Positions 49,901 to 58,359 of a stretch of DNA of 64,000 nucleotides are shown here, piece after piece. Numbering within the stretch: position 1 is the first letter of the stretch; every line of letters starts with the position of its first letter. Below the pieces are notes generated by a model. The model did not search any database and had not been told where the DNA came from. It worked only from the letters and a program-made list of their open reading frames with translations. The position numbers and the translations under genes were made by a program. Source of the stretch: Capnocytophaga catalasegens (GTDB lineage Bacteria; Bacteroidota; Bacteroidia; Flavobacteriales; Flavobacteriaceae); the NCBI RefSeq assembly GCF_026005215.1, contig NZ_BPMA01000002.1, positions 1 through 64,000 of the forward strand. The letters run 5' to 3'.

Positions 49901-52900
49901 TGTCGGTGTTGTTATATTTGTTGTTGTATAACGTGCCCAGATTACATACTGACGACCTGCGATAAGTCCGCCTGTTGGTTGATTACCTGCTGCACCAAAC
50001 ACATACGGATGACGATTGGTTGAGGTTGCTGTACCTGAGGTTGTCCAAGTGGTTGCATTACGCGAATCTAACGCATATTGTACATTGTAGTAGGTTACTG
50101 TACCTCCCATTTGTACAGGTACGCTATAACTAACACTACAATCGGCTGTACCTTTCTGTATCTGTGCTTGAGGATAAAGCACTTCTACACCACCAGAACG
50201 TTTGGTTGTATAATTACCAAGATTGGTAGCACACAACAGTGGATAATTAGCTGTTCCTGCATTGGTCGGTGTTGTTCCCGGTTTGAAACGTCCCATCATA
50301 GGTTTTACGGTAGTTCCTTCGGCAATATTGATAAATTCATTACTTGTTTGCCAAGTAACACCTCCATCTTTACTATATAAATATACATAGACTTCACCAT
50401 TTTGATTATTGGGTGTTACATCAACATTGTCTATTTTGAAACCTAAATCTGCCTGCAAAGGATTACAAGCTGCCGGAGTTCGATTTACATCGGTTATTTT
50501 AACATCTAATTTAGGGTCTTTAATAGTTATTGTTCTATCTTTTGAACAAACATTAGCTGCTGTTCGTTTTCCTGCTGAGGCATCATCAGCACTCCATACA
50601 CCAATCCAATATGTTCCGGCTGGTAGTGCATTTGCTTGTACATTACGCCCATTAGAATTGTTAAATTCTTGTATGAGTGTACCTGTCGAGTTATTTTCTC
50701 GTATTTCAATAAAGTAATTTGGTTCTCCAGTGGTAATATTGATTATAACATTACCTGTTCCTCCTGCACAATATGGATCGGTTATTTTCAAAGCATTTGA
50801 CAAGTCAAGGTCAGAACGACTTGTAACTTGTTGAGTGCCCAATTTTTCTTCACACTGAGTAAGAGTTTTGTCTCGTACCCAAACCTCTACTACATAGTTT
50901 CCATTATTTGGCAAAACAAATGTATTAGAAGCCCCATATGTTTTTGCTCCCGAATTGATAACAAAAGCATACTCATAGTTAGCAGCGGTACCGCTACCAC
51001 CACTGATTATAGTTGCAGTAATGCTACCTGGGTTCTGAGTACCATTACAAGTAAATGGATTAAAGAATCCAGTTATAGAGCCTACAAAACGACTATGCAC
51101 TATCACTTCTTTTTCAACAAAACAACCAAACTGGTCTGTAGCCTTTATTGTCCATTGCCCTGGTGTTATATTTGTAAATATATTACTTGCATTAGGTACA
51201 TACTGATTAGTAGAGCTTATTGCTCCTTGTTTTATACTATATGTATAGGTTGCTCCTGTATTATTAGGATGTGTTGTTACAGTCACTGTCAATTGAGAAC
51301 CTGTGTTCGATGGACAATTTTGTTGTATATCCATTGTAGGAGCTTGACGTTGACGTAGATCAAAAGTTACACTCTTACGTGAAGTTGCTGTATTACAACC
51401 TCTTGTATCTTTCACCGTAATAGTATATATACCTGCAGAAGGTAAAGTTACATAGCCTTGTGCATCGGCTATAATTGGAGTTGCCAAGCCTCCTCCTGAT
51501 ACTTCATATGTATAAGGTCCTGTACCTCCTGTAACTGTCAGAATATCTGTTACTTTGATAGTTTTGGAGGTTTCTGTACAGCTTAAATAATCTATCAGAC
51601 CAGAACCTTTGGGCGTAACAACAAGTTCATTGGGTTGTTTTATTGTAAAAGTAAGGTCTGCCGGGGTACATACTTGTCCGTTAAGTGTATAGCGTAGTTT
51701 AAGGGTGTAGTTACCTGGTGCTAATCCAGTAATTTCTAAATTACCCGAAGTAGCTGTTTGCCAAGCTCCCACGGTTCCAATACCATACGCATACTGATAA
51801 GACCCTGTAAAGTTGCTTATCTGTACTTGATATTTTCCATCGCTTGCTCCGTGACAAGTTACATCAGTTACCTTAGGAGTAGTACCTGGAGTTACACCAA
51901 AGGCTTTTCCTGCCTCTACAACGAAAGGAATATCTACATAGCTATCGCATATTGTAGGTTCTTGATATACATATATATCATCAACCGCCAAGTCATTACC
52001 ATTGGTTACAGGACTCATACTTACAACTTCGATACGTAATGACGTAGAGGCTACAACTGGTAAGATTCCTGAAAACTCATGCCATGCATTGGGATCTTTT
52101 CCATTTACTGGAATATTTCCAGAGTCTTGTTCTGCCAAAATAGCATTGGTATTTTTATCACGAACTCTTATACGGAAAAGAGGAGGTCCACAACTTGTAC
52201 AATGACACAAGTTATATACATACATACTATACTTAATCGGTTGATTAGGTAATGCATCATCTACTTCTTTAAAATAGATAGGATTATTAAAACCAATACT
52301 TCCTACATTCATTGCCAAATAACGTCCCTGAGGCAAACCTGTATGGTCATTAGGGGTTGTCCAACAACCATTACCTAGTACATTATCCTGATTAGCAGCA
52401 GAAGTAATTATATAATCCCCATCATTTATAAAATGTCCTACTCCGCTTGTAGAACCACAATGATATGCAGGATATACATTAGGATTGCATGTATTTTGTC
52501 CCTGTCCAAAATCTTCACGTATCAATACGTGTGGATTGGGAGAACTAACTGGTTTAAAATATACCCGTTTGGTATGTGTACCCACTGCATAAGGGGGTGT
52601 TACCGTATATGGAGTGGTTCTTATCCAGGTAGCTTTATTATCATACGAATATTGATAAACTGGTGTAGTAGGTGTAGTTACTACAAGAGAACCTTTCCCA
52701 TCACAACCATACACTATATTATGAGTAAGTGATGGAGCTGGTAGTGGTGGATCAACGGTAATGGTATAAGTAACTACACAATTAGGATTTTTACCTCGTA
52801 CTTGTATAGTATGTGTACCAGGAGCCACATTGGTAAAGTTTTTATTTGTTGTCCAATTTCCTCCATCCAGTTTATATTCATACGGATTTGTTGAATTGAT

Positions 52901-55900
52901 AGGCTCTCCTCCTGAAGCATTTGCCACACGAATATCTGCACCCGCAGGTGGGTTGGCACATGCCAACTTGGTAACTCCAACAAATGCTTTGATAGGTCCT
53001 CCACCTTCGTCAATGGTAACCTCAATAGGTTTTTGATCTTGTGGAATAGGATCAGGTGGTACTAAAGCACCTCCAGGACCAGGTATTAAACGAATATCTT
53101 CGGGATAATAACATGTAGTTGTTCCTACGGTATAAGATACACGTGTTTGGTAATCACCCGTAGAAAGCCCTGTAAATTTATTATGAGTTTGATACGTTTG
53201 CCAAGCACCCCAAGTATTAGTTCCTGTTTTCTTACGAATACTATACTTAATATCATACTTAGTTGCCAATGCTGGGTTATTAAGAGTAAGAGTAATCGTT
53301 CCTGCTGTAAGATCACAATCAGCAGGTGTAGATGTAGCAGTAAATTTAGGTTTTTCTATTTCTTTAACTTCTATATCTACTTTATTACCACAATTATTAG
53401 CATCAACTACTTGTACACGATACTGCTCAGATGTTTGTCCTGCTGTCCAAGCATCTTCTATAGTAATGGTATAGCTAATGCGTGGAAAGGTTTTTCCTCC
53501 AACAGTTACATTACTACGTCCTGTTTCTTGCCAGGTAACTTTATTAGCATCAATAAGCGTTGTCGTTCCTTTATACACTACAAAAGAATACCCTCCCGAA
53601 GGCAATAATTCTCCTCCTTGTACAGAAATATTTACTTTACGTTCACTAACACCTGCATCACATGTAAGAGTAGGAACTCCTGCCCCTGTTATAATAAGCC
53701 CAGGTAATTCATCAAGAGTTACATTTTTAGAAACGGAACAATTTCCATTTCCTGCGGGAGTAGTAAGTGTAATGCTATATGTGCCTTTGGGTAAGGTAGT
53801 CAATATATTATGTTGTGTTGCATCAAGATGACTATCACGTATATCATTATATTGTGTAACTACTGCACTTGTTGCTGTATTTATTATTTTAATAGTATAA
53901 GGTGTTGGTATTTTGTTAGAAACCTGTACGCGAATTTCGCCGGTATTTTTGTTGGTTTCTGGGCAATTTACATTTTTAGGTATTATAGTAAGTTCTGTAT
54001 TAACATCTACTTTTTCAACAGTTACTTCATTTTCATATTCACAGACATTTTTTTGGAAACGTGGATCTACTTTGGGACGAATATATATTTTATAAAGTCC
54101 TGCATCAGCAATTCCAGTGTGTTTTACAGAAGTTTGCCCCGCAGGAACATCTGTCCAATCTTTAATAACTTGTGTCCCTTTTACTATTTTATATTGATTA
54201 TTTCCTCTTGGAATATTACTAATAGTTATCTCTCCTTGTTCATTACACAATATATTTTTAGCTATTACATTATAATTATAATCATTTTTGTAAGCACGGA
54301 AATAGTAATATTGCTGACAAGAAACACCATTGGCATCTGTAAAAGTAACTTCTACTGCATATTCAGTACCTGTTGCACTAGCTTGTGTTAAATTATAAAC
54401 ACTTCCTGTATGTAATAATTGAAATTGAGATCGATTTGCATTAGTCATTGCTACCGGACATGAAGCTGTTGGTGAAGCTGTTCCAGTATATCTGAACCAT
54501 TTAACATTATTATTACCAAACGAGGTAAGATTTATCTGCTTACTCTGATTACCACACAAATACATCTGTACATATGCTTTTCCGTCATTAGCACATGTGG
54601 TAATATTGGTTGCATAAGGTATCAATGGATTATTTGCTTGTGAACCAAAATAGGTTACATTGAAAGTTTCTGTCAAACTATTTTGACAATAGGCTTGTGC
54701 TGGTAATACCGTTTTGGTAACTACATACGTACCGGGGGCAGTTACATTAAGAGTTCGTTGTGTTCCCAACACATTTGTATCTCCTTGTTTTGTCCAACGA
54801 TAGGTAGCATAACCTGCTCCTGCTGTAAGAGTAGTTTCTGTACCACATAGCGTTATTTGTTGTGGTTGATTACATGTTGGATCTACTATCAAAAAATTAG
54901 TTGGTGAAGGATCTTTAGCACAATTCCCTATACCATTATAACTTCCTATTTTACTTTCAGTAGTAACTCCATTTTTAACATCTAAAGCTGCTTTATATAT
55001 AATTTCAGCTTGATTTTTGATTTCGTTAGAACATACATCACGAATGGATTTACAATCAGGAATAACTTTTACATTAATAACAATAGGCTTTCCATAGTTA
55101 CCTTGCCCCCCTTGTTTTAAAAGATTATCAGCTATTTTAAAAGTTATTTTCTTACGTTGTGCTCCATTGATAATAACATCTTCTATCTTATCAAAAGTAA
55201 TTCCATTGGGTAAGGGTTGTTCAAAATTTGTATAATTAACATTAGCAGGTAAAATATCTTCTAAACGCGCTTGTACAGCATCATCATTTCCTACATTTTT
55301 AAACTCTAATTCATAGCGAAGTTGTTGTCCGAAAGTAACACTTTTATTGGTAAAATCTGTCCAATTACCACTCGCGTTAAGTCCCTTAAGCCCTTTACGT
55401 AACTCAATAGTAGGAGCTATTGTTTCTACCGAGAAAGCTAACGTTTGAATATAATATACATCACCATTAGTTCCCAATTCTAATTCGGCAGAAGTGGCAT
55501 TATTAGTAATAACATTATTATTAGGATTAGGGAGTTCATATACATCAATATCCCAACCCAATGTATTACGAGAGTTAGGTTTACGATCCTGTACATATTG
55601 CCCATTAAGTGTAATACTTGAATCGAAAAAGTTATCCTTTGCATTAGGCAATGAAAAATTACCTTGTAAAACATTATTAATTTTAAAATAGTCTCTTACC
55701 AAATTTATATCTCCTTCAAGTGTCTGAACACCTATACGAGCTTTTACAGGACCTTTAGGAATACTCTGAAAACCAGAAATTGTATATCTTTGCCCTTGTT
55801 TAATAAATCCTTTATAGATAGTAATTTTCTTACTTAATACTGATGGATCGGAATCTTCATACACTAAAATAATTGACCAACCTCCTGAAATATTATAATT

Positions 55901-56446
55901 ATCAGCAGGTGTTCCTGCCACGTCTGCTACCCAATATTCACCATCAAGGTTCGCAGACATTAAATTAGTAATATCAGCAAAACTATCATAATAATTCCCC
56001 GTACTATTACCATATTTTTGTACTGATGAAGCCGTTACAGTACGATATGTTGATGCACCAGGTATTTTTAATTTTACAGTATTCTCTCTTCCAGTAAGAC
56101 GACCATTCTCATAATAACTCGTCCAAGTCAAATACGCTTTCTTAACTCGAACGCATGCACTATTGACAGAAGGTACTCTTAAGGTAGCACTACTTGATTG
56201 GAAAGTACTCCCATCAGTATCTGCATCTATGAATGTCATAGGAAAACCATATCCATTACTGGAATTTCCATCATATTTTTCACCTCTGTAACTTAATGTA
56301 TTATTTCCTATGATAATAAAATCTCCTTTTAAACTGGCTCCTCCATTATCGTAAAGAACCTTTAGCGGAGTTTGGGCATATCCACCAAAAATCATCCCAA
56401 AAAATAGGGCAACCCATAAACGAAATTTAACTTTTGCTACTTGCAT
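43916..56446 (-). CDS. SprB-like giant gliding/adhesin protein
   Basis: 4176 residues. Signal peptide MQVAKVKFRLWVALFFGMIFGGYAQ, then an N-terminal region (to about 330) as in SprB proteins, and a DUF11-like domain (about 340-480). Tens of beta-sandwich repeats follow, many of the SprB type with a paired-Cys opening (VTCKGGNDGTITVSNVTGGSG, VKCYNGTDGSF, ISCYGQTDGSV). A jelly-roll lectin-like module lies near 1308-1496. The final 85 residues (from about 4091) are a T9SS type B CTD: YFTPNGDGDRDLW, IFDRYGRKIAEL, LPTGDYWFIL. In Flavobacterium johnsoniae SprB is the cell-surface adhesin moved during gliding (about 6500 residues), so this one is shorter. A SprF-like gene precedes it. Orthology to SprB is likely but not proven. 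Confidence 0.85.
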   Translation of the reverse strand: MQVAKVKFRLWVALFFGMIFGGYAQTPLKVLYDNGGASLKGDFIIIGNNTLSYRGEKYDGNSSNGYGFPMTFIDADTDGSTFQSSSATLRVPSVNSACVRVKKAYLTWTSYYENGRLTGRENTVKLKIPGASTYRTVTASSVQKYGNSTGNYYDSFADITNLMSANLDGEYWVADVAGTPADNYNISGGWSIILVYEDSDPSVLSKKITIYKGFIKQGQRYTISGFQSIPKGPVKARIGVQTLEGDINLVRDYFKINNVLQGNFSLPNAKDNFFDSSITLNGQYVQDRKPNSRNTLGWDIDVYELPNPNNNVITNNATSAELELGTNGDVYYIQTLAFSVETIAPTIELRKGLKGLNASGNWTDFTNKSVTFGQQLRYELEFKNVGNDDAVQARLEDILPANVNYTNFEQPLPNGITFDKIEDVIINGAQRKKITFKIADNLLKQGGQGNYGKPIVINVKVIPDCKSIRDVCSNEIKNQAEIIYKAALDVKNGVTTESKIGSYNGIGNCAKDPSPTNFLIVDPTCNQPQQITLCGTETTLTAGAGYATYRWTKQGDTNVLGTQRTLNVTAPGTYVVTKTVLPAQAYCQNSLTETFNVTYFGSQANNPLIPYATNITTCANDGKAYVQMYLCGNQSKQINLTSFGNNNVKWFRYTGTASPTASCPVAMTNANRSQFQLLHTGSVYNLTQASATGTEYAVEVTFTDANGVSCQQYYYFRAYKNDYNYNVIAKNILCNEQGEITISNIPRGNNQYKIVKGTQVIKDWTDVPAGQTSVKHTGIADAGLYKIYIRPKVDPRFQKNVCEYENEVTVEKVDVNTELTIIPKNVNCPETNKNTGEIRVQVSNKIPTPYTIKIINTATSAVVTQYNDIRDSHLDATQHNILTTLPKGTYSITLTTPAGNGNCSVSKNVTLDELPGLIITGAGVPTLTCDAGVSERKVNISVQGGELLPSGGYSFVVYKGTTTLIDANKVTWQETGRSNVTVGGKTFPRISYTITIEDAWTAGQTSEQYRVQVVDANNCGNKVDIEVKEIEKPKFTATSTPADCDLTAGTITLTLNNPALATKYDIKYSIRKKTGTNTWGAWQTYQTHNKFTGLSTGDYQTRVSYTVGTTTCYYPEDIRLIPGPGGALVPPDPIPQDQKPIEVTIDEGGGPIKAFVGVTKLACANPPAGADIRVANASGGEPINSTNPYEYKLDGGNWTTNKNFTNVAPGTHTIQVRGKNPNCVVTYTITVDPPLPAPSLTHNIVYGCDGKGSLVVTTPTTPVYQYSYDNKATWIRTTPYTVTPPYAVGTHTKRVYFKPVSSPNPHVLIREDFGQGQNTCNPNVYPAYHCGSTSGVGHFINDGDYIITSAANQDNVLGNGCWTTPNDHTGLPQGRYLAMNVGSIGFNNPIYFKEVDDALPNQPIKYSMYVYNLCHCTSCGPPLFRIRVRDKNTNAILAEQDSGNIPVNGKDPNAWHEFSGILPVVASTSLRIEVVSMSPVTNGNDLAVDDIYVYQEPTICDSYVDIPFVVEAGKAFGVTPGTTPKVTDVTCHGASDGKYQVQISNFTGSYQYAYGIGTVGAWQTATSGNLEITGLAPGNYTLKLRYTLNGQVCTPADLTFTIKQPNELVVTPKGSGLIDYLSCTETSKTIKVTDILTVTGGTGPYTYEVSGGGLATPIIADAQGYVTLPSAGIYTITVKDTRGCNTATSRKSVTFDLRQRQAPTMDIQQNCPSNTGSQLTVTVTTHPNNTGATYTYSIKQGAISSTNQYVPNASNIFTNITPGQWTIKATDQFGCFVEKEVIVHSRFVGSITGFFNPFTCNGTQNPGSITATIISGGSGTAANYEYAFVINSGAKTYGASNTFVLPNNGNYVVEVWVRDKTLTQCEEKLGTQQVTSRSDLDLSNALKITDPYCAGGTGNVIINITTGEPNYFIEIRENNSTGTLIQEFNNSNGRNVQANALPAGTYWIGVWSADDASAGKRTAANVCSKDRTITIKDPKLDVKITDVNRTPAACNPLQADLGFKIDNVDVTPNNQNGEVYVYLYSKDGGVTWQTSNEFINIAEGTTVKPMMGRFKPGTTPTNAGTANYPLLCATNLGNYTTKRSGGVEVLYPQAQIQKGTADCSVSYSVPVQMGGTVTYYNVQYALDSRNATTWTTSGTATSTNRHPYVFGAAGNQPTGGLIAGRQYVIWARYTTTNITTPTASDYCYTSVTIDLTNTNIPKPSIIASPEVFAPCPPSGTTGQIDFTLTGGMPTTTLINWQLKQVDLTTGVESNVTTPSVAPTSGSNVAFNNGMKINITGIPSNPNIRYYIEVTDITTQCKSASQMVEMPNVSGTPITATATATDIACNASGTTITVTAQNGTGTGYVYRLLRSTNPNLRRDIISNSNIINVSRQDFNASFWTAPPASVTFNISVVDSNRCEATTTVTANVAPQPTFKVVVTNNCTLPYQIRIEPLTPTTTVTDYEYSIDGGANYQTSNTFNVPAGYDEKDVRIRHKGTGCESAAKTSKIIVFAEFISSVQVTKPAMCTGTTKQAEVTITVSSGSGKYQYEVKDNAGATVIAASAATEFNVAPPATTATVTFSLDHNKTYKVYVIDRERKALWTAGNIECHTKEHIVTIDEAKDPDITKYKIDKFDVSCAGANDGRIIVTIPSAHNVQGPYVIGLRVGSSTAPITIQPTRTFNRSNGDVGAIFEGLAGGNHPTGTSYFVNVASARGCEAVSTATVIYNPPAITASPLTGPTGILPFSCTNPANTVSPSGTTEYKTEFILVVNGGTPPYKFSIDGGKTWSADIPGTGGPVAPTATYRVTITDIGVDQNIEWRVTDASGCTGVPGATSGTYPLATMPKIKDIEVKQETPMTCTMGEVVKISFTRNSTTSVQGFEIHVVENPAGAISPPVLLGTIAGGPSPLSSVPPHFTLPLASGAGIYKLKITDKDTGCTYEVPYSVAPAKLPTLTATAKPVCHGASTIDITLNVGGELGTNGYTYEVKRQGATTLLHNGSNTITGQVVLPAITIPGAPPASLAGTYEITLTATSTGCKVTTTVDIRQPDNAIVATLTELQKISIDCTGNSNNDGIVALTGPATGGWGAPYEYRLLKNGTPITGWSSQVRYENLDAASYSLEVRDSGGCQQTTNVIVLVVPTQIGNGGSLPTTTPVTCKGGNDGTITVSNVTGGSGNYSYSLYDKVTNQLLVTQRGTLVGTPPTGTTTFTGLIAGEYYITITDPLFSCAAPFKLEATVGTNDAVNPVAVITTFPDCGVPGTIQVNATGGTGTYTSYQRVDADDITITIGTAQTTNTFSIPDNVTAKYRYKVTDSNNCEGFTNTISIDAVKPLAITAQATVSHIKCNGDASGKIEATATGGSVVGDYTYQLLDGAGTPIAGVPTNLTGIFENLKAGQYIVQVTKGACTAARSAVITITEEPRYEVTGIKTDVTCNGLSNGKFTITLKSGGTLLDGTAREFRYAISPRLDRFYDNGGKFTDLAPGVYQVIMQDQNGCRPSEIYDENGNALGVDIFTFTITEPPVFSAVVTPGSVIHEGCLGASDGELKLSIIGGRPFVDSSVTPAVKYYEYSFDQTTWLRYDNSVGITGLRAGTTNKLWVRDDKGCDPLEVPLPEIQAGVDLQPSVKVEYTCNGTNVMSNRVTLSVNPSEVANVKFYYYLKGTTPPTTPTYTNNPVFIFPAVPVGSAPQTYVIVVVREKYSHKTCTAEVEATIEPREVLTLHTPIQKTDVKCYNGTDGSFQLNVTGGSGNYEYAISPDLTKFTTNNQFTNLAAGWYNIVVRDTQYNCVVTDRIEIKEPDPIEIDKITARGISCYGQTDGSVSFEIKGGTAAYSYTIYEQGDANKLSKANGTNIPAATTQSVTNLAPGSYIIEVTDDAGCKTEKLFIVEDAPNLDPSKIEVFYQCNDTKNGERPTYDIYVTLRTEDKDGNQKYHWSATSGLKYTLDNSSTPVNFTRFESHNIAVIEVRGTPTGNQIGFLADGLHTIQLHYGSCVKKATPTFTIENSTALTITNATVATEINQIKIQVSGGKKAYKVYFAKPLYTEVDDIKAFYNQVIDFDPTAPTETLTYLVQKGDHGVKDPVTGRDIKTIRVYVEDQNGCGYFIDIQKEFYDIEIPRYFTPNGDGDRDLWYPKYLESYLQAEITIFDRYGRKIAELKPGQGWNGLYQGRELPTGDYWFILHLREPDDDRVFKGHFTLYR

Positions 56447-56824
56447 AGTTTAATCTTAATTTTATTTTTTGTTTTATTTTTCTTTTCAGCTTTTTAAACT
56501 TTGTTAATTTATAACAAATGATAATACTTTATATTTGAAAACAAATTATAAAAATTGGTTCAAATACAATTTGTTTTTGTATATTTATTTTATATATAAC
56601 TCATTGATTTTCTTTTTTTAACAAAAATAAACATTCTAAAAACAATTATACGGGGCAAATATACTAACAATTTGTTTAAAAAAACAATCTTTTAACAAAA
56701 ATATTTAATAACATTTTTTGTTAATTACTTTTTAAACTTTTTCCTTTCAAAAAGAAATTCTTCAAAATACGGAATGTTTTTTGAATGTCTATTTCTAATA
56801 TCGAAGTTTTCCTATCAAAGAAAA
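56447..56824. other. Intergenic region between SprF-like and SprB-like genes
   Basis: AT-rich, holding the possible promoter at 56656-56687 and a weak hairpin (TTCAAAA/TTTTGAA around 56755-56795) after the SprF-like gene. Nothing else seen. Confidence 0.5.
56656..56687 (-). promoter_or_regulatory. Possible promoter of the SprB-like gene
   Basis: On the minus strand: TTG (56685-56687), 21 bp, TATATTTG (56656-56663). It would give a leader of about 200 nt before the ATG at 56446. Confidence 0.45.
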
Positions 56825-58243
56825 CTAATTTCCTACGTGCAGTATCCAAATATTTCCAGTATTAAAGTCTGGATTAAACATATTTTTACCATGAATAGCT
56901 TCTGCTGCTTCTCTACTAAGAGCAGCTCCGCCTACATACACATAAGTAAAGTTTGTTTTCGGATGTACAAAACCTGCTACTTGATATTTTTTACGTAATT
57001 CCTGAATATAACGGAATGCATTACGTGGATCTCGGAATACTCCGACAACAACATAGTGACCTGGCGGTATTTTATCGCTGGCTATATTTTGTACTCGTAT
57101 TACTGGTTCTACCTTAGGTGGCTCTTCTACTTTATCTACTTTGGGTGGTGGCGGTGTAGGTGTAGTTTTAGGTACAGTATCTTTGACCACAGGTGGTGTA
57201 ATTTGTTTTCGAGCATCTGTTCTTCTACTTTCTATGCGTTGACGTGCTTTTTCACGAGCCTTTTGTCGTTGTGCCTGTTGTTTTTCACGAGAAAGTCTAG
57301 ATGCTTTTTGTCTATCTCCTCCAAATTGTCCATTGATATGCACTCCCCAAGTATGTCCCAATTGTTTAATTTTTGCCCCTGCTCCATTTTCATATTCAAA
57401 TCCTATACTCAATATATCGTTAATATGAAAACCTACACCTGCAAAAACACCATATTTTTGGGTATAACCCAGATAGGTCCAACCCAAACGAGGCAGGTCA
57501 ACAGCTACATTACCCGTCATATTCAACTGATCTTGTTCTTTAGTTGCTCGAAACATAACTTGCCAATGTCCATCTTCAAGAATACTACTATTAGAATCAT
57601 ACATTGAACGATACATCAAATGTCCTGTAAAAGTTTTGTCTGCAAAAGCGGTCATTGCTTTACTATCAGCAAAAGAATAATCAAACAAATTTTCGGCAGT
57701 AACTCCCACATGAAAGGAACTTCGAGTAAGATCACCAAAATTAAAATCAAATCCTGGTTGAGCTGTTAATCCAAATGTTTTTTTGAAGTTAAAAAGAGGA
57801 TCATTAGGTGCGTTAATTATTACTCGATTTTCATCAATCCCACTATACATAGGTATAACGTTTAAACCTAAGCGCAATCCCATATTATCGGAAAATTGCA
57901 CATAATGTCCATAATTAAGTACAATACCCGTATTGGACATAATTCCTGCATTGCGTCTGTATACAAAAGCGTTGGCAGAACTTATTTCGTTCCAATTGAT
58001 TCCGTACGAAAGTCCCATTAAGTTAAAGTTATCATTTTTAAACCCAGACCATTGTTGTCTATAATACAATCCCGCATTCTGTTCCTGAAAACCCAATAAG
58101 GGAAAGGCCGGGTTTGCCAAAAAGGTATTAAACTTAACAGATGAATGTGTTGGCATCTGATAAGGTAGATAAAATGATGCATCCTGGGCAAAAATATTCG
58201 CCCAGAATAGCATCATCAACCCCAAATAAATTCTTTTTAACAT
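56825..58243 (-). CDS. PorP/SprF-family T9SS outer membrane protein with SPOR-like C-terminus
   Basis: The 472-residue protein has a signal peptide (MLKRIYLGLMMLFWANIFAQ) and a PorP/SprF-type barrel to about residue 310: NPAFPLLGFQEQNAGLYYRQQWSGFKND and repeated strands. After that comes a highly basic helical linker rich in Arg, Lys and Gln (about 315-350), a Pro/Thr segment (TPTPPPPKVDK) and a C-terminal domain (about 398-472, GHYVVVGVFRDPRNAFRYIQELRKK) that looks like a SPOR fold. SprF-type proteins are needed to export or retain type B T9SS clients, here probably the SprB-like giant next to it. The SPOR-like tail could bind peptidoglycan, tying the barrel to the cell wall (inference). Confidence 0.85.
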   Translation of the reverse strand: MLKRIYLGLMMLFWANIFAQDASFYLPYQMPTHSSVKFNTFLANPAFPLLGFQEQNAGLYYRQQWSGFKNDNFNLMGLSYGINWNEISSANAFVYRRNAGIMSNTGIVLNYGHYVQFSDNMGLRLGLNVIPMYSGIDENRVIINAPNDPLFNFKKTFGLTAQPGFDFNFGDLTRSSFHVGVTAENLFDYSFADSKAMTAFADKTFTGHLMYRSMYDSNSSILEDGHWQVMFRATKEQDQLNMTGNVAVDLPRLGWTYLGYTQKYGVFAGVGFHINDILSIGFEYENGAGAKIKQLGHTWGVHINGQFGGDRQKASRLSREKQQAQRQKAREKARQRIESRRTDARKQITPPVVKDTVPKTTPTPPPPKVDKVEEPPKVEPVIRVQNIASDKIPPGHYVVVGVFRDPRNAFRYIQELRKKYQVAGFVHPKTNFTYVYVGGAALSREAAEAIHGKNMFNPDFNTGNIWILHVGN

Positions 58244-58359
58244 AATTCTTTTAATTATACCTTATCCTATTGATTTACAACAAAATAAGATTTGTTTTCA
58301 TAAATGTGTTTATTTCTAATTTCTTTCTAATAAAATCCTATTTATACAGAAATCTACAA

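Noticed and set aside
53810-54391. 193-residue open frame on the plus strand inside the SprB-like gene
   Set aside because: Antisense to continuous repeat-coding sequence; Cys/Tyr/Phe-rich as expected of the reverse of Thr/Val/Asn-rich repeats.
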